From contig CP107926.1 of NCBI GenBank assembly GCA_036015235.1, positions 8,427,501 to 8,491,500 on the forward strand: DNA of 64,000 nucleotides. The letters run 5' to 3'. Shown here in pieces: positions 56,801-64,000 of the stretch (its first letter is position 1; each line of letters opens with the position of its first letter). The notes under the pieces are model-generated. The model made no database searches, was not told the origin of the DNA, and was given only the letters and a program-made list of their open reading frames with translations. The translations under genes and the position numbers were made by a program. Source of the stretch: Streptomyces sp. NBC_00433 (GTDB taxonomy: Bacteria; Actinomycetota; Actinomycetes; Streptomycetales; Streptomycetaceae).

Positions 56801-57771
56801 ACCTGTTCTTCTCCCCGATCCAGCAGCTCTCCCAGGTCTTCGACGGCTACCAGCAGGCCGTGGTGGGCCTCGGCCGGCTGCGTACTCTGATGCGCACCCC
56901 CACCGGCACCCCGGCCGCCGCCGCCCCGCTGCCGGTCACCGCGCTGCGCGGCGAGATCGCCTTCGACCAGGTGTCCTTCGGCTACGCGGGCGGCGGCGGC
57001 CAGGAAGTGCTGCACGGCGTCTCGCTGCGGATCGCCCCCGGCGAGACGGTCGCCCTGGTCGGCGCCACCGGCGCCGGCAAGTCCACCGTGATGAAGCTCA
57101 TCGCCCGCTTCTACGACCCCACCTCCGGCGCGGTCCTGATCGACGGCCACGACCTGCGCGACCTGGACCTCGCGGCATTCCGCGCCAGACTCGGCGTGGT
57201 GCCGCAGGAGGCGCACCTCTTCAGCGGCACCGTCAGGGACGCCATCGCCTACGGCCGCCCCGGCGCCTCCGACGCCGAGGTGGAGGCCGCCGCCCGCGCG
57301 GTCGGCGCCCACGACATGGTCGCCGCGCTGCCGCTCGGCTACCTCCAGCCGGTCGGCGAGCGCGGCAGGAACCTGTCCGCGGGCCAGCGCCAGCTGCTCG
57401 CACTGGCCCGCGCCGAACTGGTCGACCCCGACATCCTGCTGCTCGACGAGGCCACCGCCTCACTCGACCTGGCCACCGAGAGCCGGGTCGCCGCCGCCAC
57501 CGAAGCGCTGACCCGGCGGCGTACGACCCTGGTGGTCGCCCACCGGCTGACCACCGCCGCCCGCGCCGACCGGGTCGTGGTCATCGACCGCGGCACCGTG
57601 GTCGAAACCGGCACGCACACCGCGCTGCTGGCCGCGCAGGGCCCCTACCGCATGCTCTGGGACGCCTTCCGGCAGACCGGCGCGTCGGCCACCGTCGACC
57701 AGCTGGCCCCCGCCGCGGCGCCCCACTGCGACCCCACCCCCGACCATCTCGTCAACGGGAGAGCACGATGA
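53848..57771 (+). CDS. Single-chain ABC exporter with two fused half-transporters
   Basis: 1307 residues, domain order TMD1-NBD1-TMD2-NBD2. NBD1 has Walker A K395, signature LSGGQRQR near 493 and Walker B ILDDAT with D518 in place of the catalytic Glu. NBD2 has K1078, signature LSAGQRQ near 1176 and LLDEAT with E1201. The pattern is that of asymmetric heterodimeric exporters (TM287/288, BmrCD) joined by a roughly 110-residue linker. GTG start overlaps the monooxygenase stop. It is the only exporter in the operon and may expel a product or toxic substrate. Confidence 0.9.
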   Translation: MTDCRTTTPGPAATAAGPAGPPAGWVRRLGGYCLRHRGDLLAAFTGAVVAAVATAVLPLVLRHVVDAVAGGAGGPLGWWIALLAGLGLARFAAGYTRRYRAGRLSLGVQYDLRNDAFAALLRLGGAQQDDLRTGQIVSRSISDITLIQTLLQFLPNMTGNALMFLVSLVFMALLSPLLTVVALVVGPLLWLIALRSRKDLFPANWHAQQEAAEVASTVEAAVTGVRVVKGFGQEQRELAALEGNARRLFSSRLRVVRYTSRYTPALQAVPALGQVAVLALGGWLALHGRISLGTFLAFTSYLGSFVTPVRQVATLLTVWQQARAGTERVLEVIDEAPAVTDAPGAADLPAGPPALSWQDVTFGYGNGHEPLLRGLTLDIAPGETVALIGPAGSGKSTAAALLPRFYDVASGAVKVGGTDVRDLRLDSLRGAIGYVFEESLLLSDTVRANIAYGDPDVSDERIAWAARVARADGFVEGLPQGYDTVVGEQGLTLSGGQRQRVALARALLGDPAVLILDDATSAIDARVESEIHTGLRTATRRPTTLIVAHRRSTLELADRIAVLDGGRVVDTGTMDELRSRSALFRSLLSAADVTEPAGTGTEAPADQPAEYVPDAGDEPALPAVTARLWRRTAAPAGRRSDDADLKAAQAMAISSATAGRGRGGPGASVLGAAPPTPELLEGLARMPLPDADPDVPAGQTRAADPHFGLRALIRPFRLPLLLGLLLVAADAVAQIAVPILVRHGVDNGVARHSGAALLAAAGAAAAVVGTDWLIGVAQTRTTGRTGERLLYTLRVKTYAQLQRLGLDYYERELGGRIMTRMTTDVDALSNFLQTGLITAVVSLLTVVGVLVALLVIDAGLAVVLLCALPLLIGGTAVFRRRSVPAYHEARERISAVNACLQENVTAIRVTQAFRREDRNARDFAALAWAFRDSRLRAQRYIATFFPFVELLGVLSTAAVLAVGAGQVRSGGLTAGTLIAFLLYVDLFFSPIQQLSQVFDGYQQAVVGLGRLRTLMRTPTGTPAAAAPLPVTALRGEIAFDQVSFGYAGGGGQEVLHGVSLRIAPGETVALVGATGAGKSTVMKLIARFYDPTSGAVLIDGHDLRDLDLAAFRARLGVVPQEAHLFSGTVRDAIAYGRPGASDAEVEAAARAVGAHDMVAALPLGYLQPVGERGRNLSAGQRQLLALARAELVDPDILLLDEATASLDLATESRVAAATEALTRRRTTLVVAHRLTTAARADRVVVIDRGTVVETGTHTALLAAQGPYRMLWDAFRQTGASATVDQLAPAAAPHCDPTPDHLVNGRAR

Positions 57772-58799
57772 CGCAGTACCGCCCCTTCGGACGCACCGGT
57801 GTCCAGGTCAGCCCGCTGTGCCTGGGCACCATGATGTTCGGCCCCCGGGGCAACCCGGACCACGCCGACGCGGTCCGGATCATCCACCACGCCCTCGACT
57901 CCGGCATCAACTTCGTGGACACCGCCGACGCGTACTCCGCCGGCGAGTCCGAGACCATCGTCGGCAAAGCCCTCGCCGGCGGCCGCAGGGACAACGTCGT
58001 GCTGGCCACGAAATTCCACGCCAGCCTCGGCTCCGACCCCAACGAGCAGGGCAACTCGCGCCGCTGGATCGTCCGCGAGGTCGAGAACAGCCTGCGCAGG
58101 CTCGGCACCGACTGGATCGACCTCTACCAGGTGCACAGGCCCGAGCCCGACACCGACTTCGACGAGACGCTCGGCGCGCTGACCGACCTCGTCCGCCAGG
58201 GCAAGATCCGCTACATCGGCACCTCGACGTTCGAGCCGTCGGCCATCGTGGAGGGCCAGTGGCTCGCCGAACGCCGCGGGCGCGAGCGGGTGGTGGCCGA
58301 GCAGCCCCCCTACTCGCTGCTGGCCCGCGGCATCGAACGCGAGATGCTGCCGGTCGCCCAGCGCTACGGCCTCGCGGTGCTCTCCTGGAGCCCGCTCGCC
58401 GGCGGCTGGCTCTCCGGCCACTACCGCAAGGGCGTCGCGCAGCCGGCCTCCAGCCGGGCCGACCGCCAGCCCGGCCGCTTCGACATCACGGCGAGCGAGA
58501 ACGCCGCGAAGCTCGCTGCCGCGGACGCGCTGGGGGAGCTGGCCGAGGAGGCCGGGCTCACCCTCGTGCAGCTGGCGCTGGCCTTCGTGCTGCAGCACCC
58601 CGCCATCACCTCGGCCATCATCGGGCCGCGGACCTTCGCGCAACTGGAGAGCCAGCTGGGGGCGGACAAGGTCACTCTCGACCGGGAGGTGCTCGATCGC
58701 ATCGATGCCATCGTGCCGCCAGGTACGAACCTGTCGCCCCGCGACGCCGGTTACACCCCGCCGTCCCTGACGGACCCGTCCACCCGCCGCCGCACCTGA
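57768..58799 (+). CDS. Aldo/keto reductase
   Basis: 343 residues of the AKR barrel. The tetrad is visible: Asp and Tyr in DTADAYSAGESE, Lys in LATKFH, His in YQVHRP. C-terminal cofactor residues lie in AIIGPRTFAQLESQL. It should reduce an aldehyde or ketone with NADPH. The ATG overlaps the exporter stop (ATGA) with GGGAGA upstream, so it is the last gene of the operon. An aldehyde from oxidative desulfonation is a reasonable substrate. Confidence 0.9.
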   Translation: MTQYRPFGRTGVQVSPLCLGTMMFGPRGNPDHADAVRIIHHALDSGINFVDTADAYSAGESETIVGKALAGGRRDNVVLATKFHASLGSDPNEQGNSRRWIVREVENSLRRLGTDWIDLYQVHRPEPDTDFDETLGALTDLVRQGKIRYIGTSTFEPSAIVEGQWLAERRGRERVVAEQPPYSLLARGIEREMLPVAQRYGLAVLSWSPLAGGWLSGHYRKGVAQPASSRADRQPGRFDITASENAAKLAAADALGELAEEAGLTLVQLALAFVLQHPAITSAIIGPRTFAQLESQLGADKVTLDREVLDRIDAIVPPGTNLSPRDAGYTPPSLTDPSTRRRT

Positions 58800-58858
58800 C
58801 CCCCGGGGCGGCAGCCCCGTCCCGCTGCGTTCACCGTGCCACTGCGTCGTGGCTTGTC

Positions 58859-58900
58859 GCACAGTTCTCCCCCAGCGCTACGCCTGGGGGAGAACTGCGC
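58859..58900. terminator. Bidirectional terminator, related to 67-bp repeat
   Basis: cagttctcccccag (58862-58875) and ctgggggagaactg (58884-58897) form a 14-bp perfect stem between convergent genes. The flanking ctgcgtcgtggcttgtcgc matches the middle of the 67-bp repeat seen near 29.6 kb. Confidence 0.75.
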
Positions 58901-58932
58901 GGGGTGGTCGCCCGGGGACGCCGTGGAGGGGC

Positions 58933-59853
58933 CTACGGGGTCATCGTGAGGACGATTTTGCCGCGGGTGTGGCCGTCCTCCACCGCGCGGAGCGCACTGG
59001 GCGCCTCGGCGAGAGGGTAGGTACGGGTCACGTACGGGTCGAGGGCGCCCTCGACGACGAGCGCGGCCACCGCGGAAAGCACCGCACCGGTGCGGGCGCG
59101 AACGATCGCGCCGCCCCCGAGCTCCGCGGCCAGCGCCTTGTCCGCACCGCTGACGAGGCGCGAGCGGTCCGCGAGCAGATCGGCCAGCTCGCGCAGCGAC
59201 GCACCGCCGACCAGGTCGAGGATGCCGTCGACCCCGCCGGGGGCGGCCGCGCGGACGCGGTCCGCGACGCCCTCGCCCGAGGCGACGTGGACCGCCCCCA
59301 GGGATTCCGCGAAGGACCGCTTCGCGGCGCCGGCCGTGCCGATGACGGTCAGCCCGGAGCGCCGGGCGATCTGGGCCGCGGCGACACCGACACCCCCGCC
59401 GACGCCGTTGACGAGCAGTGTCGCGCCGGCGGGCAGGGCGAGTTGGACGAGGGCGTCGTAGGCGGTGGCGGCCGCGACCGGCAGGGTGGCCGCGTCGGTC
59501 CAGGACAGGGCGGCCGGCTTGTGCGCGGCGCCGGCCGCGGGCAGCAGGGTCAGCTCGGCATAGCCGCCGGTGTCCGTGCCGCCGAAGACCTCGTCGCCGA
59601 CGGCGAAGCCCTCGACGCCGGGGCCGATCTCCTCGACCACGCCGGCGGCCTCGCTGCCGAAGACCGACGGCAGCGCGTTCGGCGTGGAGCCGGCCCGCTG
59701 GTAGCCGCCGCGCCGCTTCCAGTCGACGGGGTTGACGCCCGCGGCCCGTACCGCGATCAGCAGCTGGCCGGGCCCCGGCACCGGCCACGGCAGGTCGGCG
59801 AAGGTCTCGGTCTCGGGGCCGCCGAAGGCGGTGTGGAGGTAGGCGGTGGGCAT
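58933..59853 (-). CDS. NADP-dependent medium-chain (quinone-type) oxidoreductase
   Basis: 306 residues: GroES-like N-terminal domain (VRAAGVNPVDWKRRGGYQ, GSEAAGVVEEIGPGV) and Rossmann domain with LLVNGVGGGVGVAAAQIAR. No zinc-ligand cysteines are visible, so it belongs to the zinc-free quinone reductase group. GAGGAG precedes the ATG. It is 25 bases downstream of the GNAT gene on the same strand and probably co-transcribed. Confidence 0.9.
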   Translation of the reverse strand: MPTAYLHTAFGGPETETFADLPWPVPGPGQLLIAVRAAGVNPVDWKRRGGYQRAGSTPNALPSVFGSEAAGVVEEIGPGVEGFAVGDEVFGGTDTGGYAELTLLPAAGAAHKPAALSWTDAATLPVAAATAYDALVQLALPAGATLLVNGVGGGVGVAAAQIARRSGLTVIGTAGAAKRSFAESLGAVHVASGEGVADRVRAAAPGGVDGILDLVGGASLRELADLLADRSRLVSGADKALAAELGGGAIVRARTGAVLSAVAALVVEGALDPYVTRTYPLAEAPSALRAVEDGHTRGKIVLTMTP

Positions 59854-59878
59854 GTCGTGCTCCTCGGATGTGCGGGGG

Positions 59879-60610
59879 TCAGCGGTCGCCGGGGACCTGG
59901 AGGAAGTGGAAGTGGACGCTGCGCCGCAGCGTGAAGCCGAGCGTCTCGTAGAGCCGGATCGCACCGGTGTTGACCGCGGCCGCGTGCAGGAACGGCGTGT
60001 CGCCGCGGGCGCCGATCCCGGCCGCGGTGTGCAGCACCAGCCGGGTGGCGAGCCCCTGGCCGCGGTGCTCCTCGTCGGTGCACACCGCGCTGATCTCGGT
60101 CCAGCCGGGGGGCCGCAGCCGCTCCCCGGCCATCGCGACCAGCCGGCCGCCGCGGCGGATGCCGTAATACGCGCCCATCGCGATCGTGGCGGGCAGGAAG
60201 GGGCCGGGCTTGGCACGCTCGACCAGCTCCAGCATCTCCGGGACGTCGGACGGTCCCAGCGCCACGGCCTCGGGGTCGGTGCGGGCGTGGACCGCGGCCG
60301 CCACCAGTTGCACGCCCGGCGCGGACTGGCCGGTCGACCAGTCGGCGGGCAGCGAGGGCACTCCGGTGAGCGCGACGGAACTGCCGGGTCCCGCGAGGTC
60401 GGCCAGGTCAGCCCAGGCCTGCGGCTCCGCGGGGTCCGCGATGGCCACGAAGGGCGACACGTCGGTCCGGTAGCGGGCGGCGGATCCGGTGGCCTCGGCG
60501 AGGTGCCGGTGCGGGCCGTTCAGCGCGGACCATACGGCGTTGTCCAGCACGTGCGGTTCCGCGGTGCCGGGGTGCGGCGGCGGCTGGGAGGACTCAAGGC
60601 TGGTCGACAT
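59879..60610 (-). CDS. GNAT family N-acetyltransferase
   Basis: 243 residues. The C-terminal GNAT core has EISAVCTDEEHRGQGLATRL with the acetyl-CoA loop RGQGLA and FLHAAAVNTGAIRLYETLGF. The N-terminal half resembles a degenerate second GNAT unit. The acceptor is unknown. ATG 60610 and 60655 are both possible starts; neither has a strong ribosome site. Confidence 0.83.
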   Translation of the reverse strand: MSTSLESSQPPPHPGTAEPHVLDNAVWSALNGPHRHLAEATGSAARYRTDVSPFVAIADPAEPQAWADLADLAGPGSSVALTGVPSLPADWSTGQSAPGVQLVAAAVHARTDPEAVALGPSDVPEMLELVERAKPGPFLPATIAMGAYYGIRRGGRLVAMAGERLRPPGWTEISAVCTDEEHRGQGLATRLVLHTAAGIGARGDTPFLHAAAVNTGAIRLYETLGFTLRRSVHFHFLQVPGDR

Positions 60611-60725
60611 GGGCGCGGTGCTGCTCCGTTTCTGCGCCGCTGCGTCGGCGCTCATGGTGGCCAACCCGTTCGGGCCGCGGGAAAATCCCGCGCCGGGCCC
60701 GTAACCGCGTCGCTCCGCGGGCAGG

Positions 60726-61337
60726 TCAGAACCGCATGCCCTCGGCGAGCAGCGCGAACTGCCGGTCGTAGAGCGCGACCAGGTCCACCTTGCCGTCCCG
60801 CTGCACCCAGTGGCGTACGACCGCGGTCGACACCGCGATGAGCGCGGCCGCGGCGCAGTGCACGTCCAGGTCGTCGGGGTCGCGGCCGGTGCGCTCGCTG
60901 ATCACCGCGGCCACCACGTCCTGGCTGCGCTGCATCTCGTCCCAGGAGCGCGCCCTGATCGCCGGGTCGGTGAAGCCGAGCCTGGTCCGCAGCAGCAGGT
61001 CGTCGTGGTCGGCCTCGATCAGCCGCCCGAGCGAGTCGGTCAGCGCGTGCCGGATCGAGTCGATGATCGGCTCGCCGGGCGGCCGGGCCCGCAGCGCCTG
61101 GACGAGCGCGGGGTCGTACTCGTCGTCGAGGACCACGTCCTCCTTGGTCGGGAAGTAGCGGAAGAAGGTGCTGGGGGAGACCTCGGCCGCGTCGGCGATC
61201 TGGTCGACGGTGGTGGCCTCGTAGCCCTGGGCGGCGAAGAGGCGGTAGGCCTCGCGCCTGATGGTCTGCAGGGTGCGCAGCTTCTTGCGCTCCCGCAGGC
61301 CCATCTCCGGCGCGGTCGGGGTCTCCTTGGCGTTCAT
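60726..61337 (-). CDS. TetR-family transcriptional regulator
   Basis: 203 residues: helix-turn-helix at about residues 18-65 (TLQTIRREAYRLFAAQGYEA, AEVSPSTFFRYFPTKEDVVL) and an all-helical ligand domain. The start overlaps the stop of the MFS gene (ATGA), so the pair is one operon. It probably represses the MFS promoter. Confidence 0.9.
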   Translation of the reverse strand: MNAKETPTAPEMGLRERKKLRTLQTIRREAYRLFAAQGYEATTVDQIADAAEVSPSTFFRYFPTKEDVVLDDEYDPALVQALRARPPGEPIIDSIRHALTDSLGRLIEADHDDLLLRTRLGFTDPAIRARSWDEMQRSQDVVAAVISERTGRDPDDLDVHCAAAALIAVSTAVVRHWVQRDGKVDLVALYDRQFALLAEGMRF

Positions 61338-62929
61338 GCCAGCGATTGTCCGTGCTCGGCGGTGGATGTCGCGACCTCCCGCGCGGCGGGGGCCGCCTCG
61401 CCGTCCGCGGCCCTTCCGGTGCGGGCGGGCAGGAAGAGGGCGGCGAGCACGGCACCGACCAGGGCGATCGCCGCGCACACCAGCAGTGCCAGGCTCATGC
61501 CGTGCACGAAGGCGTGGTGCGCGGAGGCCAGCAGCCCGGGGTCCCGCAGCCGCGCCGCCACCGCGCCGGCACCGCTCACCGAGTCCTGTGCGGCGGCCGC
61601 GGCCTGATCGGACAGTCCTCCGGTGTCCAGCCGGGCCAGATAGCCGGCGCTCAGCAGACTGCCGAGACCCGCGACGCCGAGCACCCCGCCGACCTGCTGC
61701 ACGGTCTCCAGCAGGCTGGTGCCCCGCCCGGAGGCCTCCGCGGGCAGCGACGCCATCACCAGGCTGGTCGCGGGCACCACGGCGAGGCCGAAGCCGAAGC
61801 CCGTCATGGTCAGCCAGAGGGCGGCGTACGCGTATCCGTCGCCGGTGCCGGTGGCCGCGCCGACCAGGGTGCCCGCGGCGAAGACCAGCAGCCCCGCGGA
61901 CACCACGACCCGTGCGCCCAGCCGCGGCACCAGCGTCTCGCCCAGCGTGGCGGCGGCCATCAGCCCGCCGATCAGCGGCAGGATCCGCAGGCCCGTGCCG
62001 AGTGCGTCGTGCCCGAGCACCTCCTGCAGATACTGCGGGACGACGAACATGATGCCCATCAGCGCGAAGTTCACGAAGACGGCGGTCAGCGTGCCCCAGC
62101 GGAAGCGCGGGTCGGCGAACAGCCGCATGTCCACCAGCGGGTGCGGATGGCGCCGCTGCCACCAGGCGAAGACCGCGAGCACCAGCGCGCCGCCGACGAC
62201 GCCGCCCAGCACCCGGGGGCTGCCCCAGCCGTCGTCGGGGACCAGGATCGTGCCGTAGACGAGCGCGGTGATGCCCACGGCGCTGAGCACGGTGCCGACG
62301 GTGTCGAAAGGCACCGCGGCGCCGCGCTCCCGGGTCCGGTCGGCGGGCAGCAGCCAGACGCAGGCGATCAGCGCGAGCACCACCACCGGCATGTTGAAGA
62401 GGAAGACCGAGCCCCACCAGAAGTGGTTGAGCAGCCAGCCGCCGACCAGCGGGCCCACCGGCATGCCGATCGCGGTGGCCGCGGTCCAGGCGCCGATCGC
62501 CTTGGGCAGTTCGGCCGGGCCGAAGACCCGGGGGAGCACCGCCATCGACACCGGCATGATCATCGCCGCGGCCAACCCCAGCACGGTCCGCACGGCGATC
62601 AGCTGCCCCGGCGAGCCCGCCTGGGTGCCGGCCAGCGAGGCCAGGCCGAACAGCGCGATGCCGCCGATCAGGACGCGCTTGTGGCCGTGGCGGTCGCCGA
62701 GCAGCCCGACGGGCAGCATCGCCACCGAGAGCGCCAGCAGGTAGCCGCCGTTGATCCACTGCAACTGCGCGCTGTCGGCGCCCAGTTCTCCCGACAGGGT
62801 GGGCAGCGCCACGGTGATCACGGTGCCGTCGAGGGCGATGATCAGCACGCTCAGCGTCAGGGCGGCCAGCGCCCACCAGCGGCGCGGGGAGTTCGCGAGC
62901 GGGGGAGGGGCGGGCGCGGGCACGGACAT
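61334..62929 (-). CDS. MFS drug/H+ antiporter, DHA2 (14-helix) family
   Basis: 531 residues with 14 membrane helices. Motif A is LGDRHGHKRVL after helix 2, motif D1 LDGTVITVALPTL in helix 1 and motif C-like GPLVGGWLLNHFW in helix 5. Such proteins export drugs or antiseptics; linkage to a TetR gene supports inducible efflux. AGGAGACC precedes the ATG. Confidence 0.92.
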   Translation of the reverse strand: MSVPAPAPPPLANSPRRWWALAALTLSVLIIALDGTVITVALPTLSGELGADSAQLQWINGGYLLALSVAMLPVGLLGDRHGHKRVLIGGIALFGLASLAGTQAGSPGQLIAVRTVLGLAAAMIMPVSMAVLPRVFGPAELPKAIGAWTAATAIGMPVGPLVGGWLLNHFWWGSVFLFNMPVVVLALIACVWLLPADRTRERGAAVPFDTVGTVLSAVGITALVYGTILVPDDGWGSPRVLGGVVGGALVLAVFAWWQRRHPHPLVDMRLFADPRFRWGTLTAVFVNFALMGIMFVVPQYLQEVLGHDALGTGLRILPLIGGLMAAATLGETLVPRLGARVVVSAGLLVFAAGTLVGAATGTGDGYAYAALWLTMTGFGFGLAVVPATSLVMASLPAEASGRGTSLLETVQQVGGVLGVAGLGSLLSAGYLARLDTGGLSDQAAAAAQDSVSGAGAVAARLRDPGLLASAHHAFVHGMSLALLVCAAIALVGAVLAALFLPARTGRAADGEAAPAAREVATSTAEHGQSLA

Positions 62930-62961
62930 GACGGTCTCCTGGGGGTCGACTCTGTAAAGAG

Positions 62962-63011
62962 AGTAACTCCCATGAAACTGTAATCTGTCAAATGAAAGTG
63001 AACTGTCAGTT
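62962..63011. promoter_or_regulatory. MFS/TetR promoter and palindrome
   Basis: On the minus strand TTGACA (62986-62991) and GTTACT/AGTTAC (about 62961-62967) are 18 bases apart. AACTGTCAGTT (63001-63011) is a perfect palindrome just upstream, and partial copies (aactgtaatctgtca) lie in the promoter. These are candidate TetR sites; the palindrome also covers the stop codon of ku. Confidence 0.5.
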
Positions 63012-63962
63012 TGCTCTGCGGTGACTTGTCGTCTTCTTCGCGGTCTTCTTGGCCGGGGCCTTCCGCGCGGTGGTCTTCTTGGCCGCCGCCTTCTTCGGCG
63101 CCGCCTTCTTGGCCGGGCGCTTCCCGGTGCCGCCCTCGCCCTTCGAGCTCAGCTCGGTGACGGTCGCATGCCGCCCGTCCTCGCCGCCGCGGCTGTCCTT
63201 GGCCTGGTCCACCGAGGCCTGCAGTGCCGCCATCAGGTCCACCACCTTGCCGCCGCCGCCCTCGCCGGCCGGCGCGGGCGGCTCGGCGCCCTCCAGCTTC
63301 GCCGTCACCATCGCCTCGACAGCCGCCGCGTATTCGTCCTGGTACGCCGCCAGGTCCGCCTCGCCGAGCGCCTCGATCAGGGTGTCGGCGAGCTGCAGCT
63401 CGTTGTCGCTGATGTTGACCTTGCCGCGCGGGACGGCGTCGGCCGCCGAGTTCAGCTCGTCGGGCCAGCGCAGCGTCTGCAGCAGCAGGATGTCGTCGCG
63501 CGCGGTGATCAGCGCCAGGTGCTCGGAATTGCGCATCGCGAACTTGCCCACCGCCGCCTTGCCCGAGCGGGCCAGCGCCTCGCGCATCAGGACGTACGGC
63601 TTGTTCGCCGTCGGCGAGGACGGCGCCAGGAAATACGGCGTGTCCAGCTGCATCGCGTCCACCGAGGCCGCCTCGACGAAGCCGCTCACCTCGATGGTCT
63701 TGGCGGTCGGCAGCGGCAGCCCCTGGAGGTCCGCGTCGGTGACCTCGACCAGCTGGTCGTCCGGGGTCTCGAAGGCCCGGCCGATGTCGGCGGAGGTCAG
63801 TACCTCCTCGTCCAGCTCGCAGGTCTTCTGGTAGCGCACCCGGCCCTGGTCGGCCAGATGGATCTGCCGGAAGCTGATCTTGTGGCTCGACACCGCGGAC
63901 CCGAGCTTCACCGGGATGGAGACCAGCCCGAAGGCCAGGTTCCCGCTCCAGACGCTGCGCAT
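63006..63962 (-). CDS. ku: Ku DNA end-binding protein (NHEJ)
   Basis: 318 residues. The Ku core (residues 1 to about 255) begins SVWSGNLAFGLVSIPVKL, with TCELDEEVLTSADI and SEHLALITARDDILLLQTLR. It binds broken DNA ends and recruits LigD. The C-terminal tail of about 45 residues has PAKK/AAKK/APAKK repeats like histone H1, which bind DNA without sequence preference. AAAGGACA precedes the ATG. No ligD is in the window. Confidence 0.95.
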   Translation of the reverse strand: MRSVWSGNLAFGLVSIPVKLGSAVSSHKISFRQIHLADQGRVRYQKTCELDEEVLTSADIGRAFETPDDQLVEVTDADLQGLPLPTAKTIEVSGFVEAASVDAMQLDTPYFLAPSSPTANKPYVLMREALARSGKAAVGKFAMRNSEHLALITARDDILLLQTLRWPDELNSAADAVPRGKVNISDNELQLADTLIEALGEADLAAYQDEYAAAVEAMVTAKLEGAEPPAPAGEGGGGKVVDLMAALQASVDQAKDSRGGEDGRHATVTELSSKGEGGTGKRPAKKAAPKKAAAKKTTARKAPAKKTAKKTTSHRRAN

Positions 63963-64000
63963 GGCATGTCCTTTTTGTCAGACTATGGGAATCTTTATGG

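Noticed and set aside
53761-57312. 1183-codon open frame opposite the fused ABC exporter
   Set aside because: Antisense shadow; the exporter has complete Walker and signature motifs on the plus strand.

Overview
The window is a stretch of chromosome from a Streptomyces-type actinomycete. Supporting signs are very high GC with strong third-position G/C bias, many GTG starts, a run of leaderless genes with a -10 hexamer 6-7 bases before the start codon, an actinobacterial 23S rRNA, and a gene order (CDP-alcohol phosphatidyltransferase, DUF881, small basic protein, DUF881, FHA/GarA, MerR, BFN nuclease, MerR, gcvP) that I recognise from the Mycobacterium tuberculosis Rv1822-Rv1832 neighbourhood.

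Layout. 1-2.7 kb: 3' part of a 23S rRNA gene, the 5S gene and a terminator. 2.7-16.5 kb: conserved housekeeping block with a lipid synthase, a large sugar-nucleotidyltransferase with a decayed mutase-like half, the DUF881/Sbp membrane cluster, the GarA-type phospho-switch, two MerR regulators around a BFN-domain protein, dinB with a MITE-like element touching its stop codon, a PRC-barrel gene, and gcvP behind a tandem glycine riboswitch. 16.6-23.4 kb: small conserved Streptomyces genes, a GCS2-type ligase homologue, a CPBP protease, PhzF, an AraC/VOC pair and a PadR regulator. 23.4-28.5 kb: a LacI regulator next to a secreted GH3 beta-glucosidase with a visible promoter and operator, a PNPOx-family oxidase and a Clp-N-like protein. 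28.5-35.7 kb: three EamA exporters with MocR and LysR regulators and a Rieske lipoprotein; a 0.7-kb gap holds a triplicated 67-bp repeat. 35.9-46 kb: a HipA-like kinase/DUF3037 pair, two SDR genes, ung, lnt, and assorted oxidoreductases and regulators.

47.2-58.8 kb is the most interesting region. A ROK regulator gene is preceded by a 26-residue leaderless leader peptide with a TRGHVDLKRVCSAAC core. It is followed by a seven-gene, mostly overlapping operon: flavin reductase, sulfonate-type ABC importer (binding protein, permease, ATPase), NtaA/SnaA/DszA-type monooxygenase, a single-chain ABC exporter and an aldo/keto reductase. That operon has its own leaderless upstream ORF carrying two Cys-Cys pairs. 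Together these look like a cysteine-sensed organosulfur acquisition system that imports a sulfonate or related compound, oxidises it with FMNH2, reduces a carbonyl product and exports a product. The enzyme set resembles the sulfoglycolytic monooxygenase (sulfo-SMO) pathway, but with different protein families and no glycosidase.

58.9-64 kb: an MDR oxidoreductase, a GNAT protein, an MFS/TetR pair, and Ku for non-homologous end joining at the right edge. No CRISPR array, tRNA, integrase or intact insertion sequence was seen.
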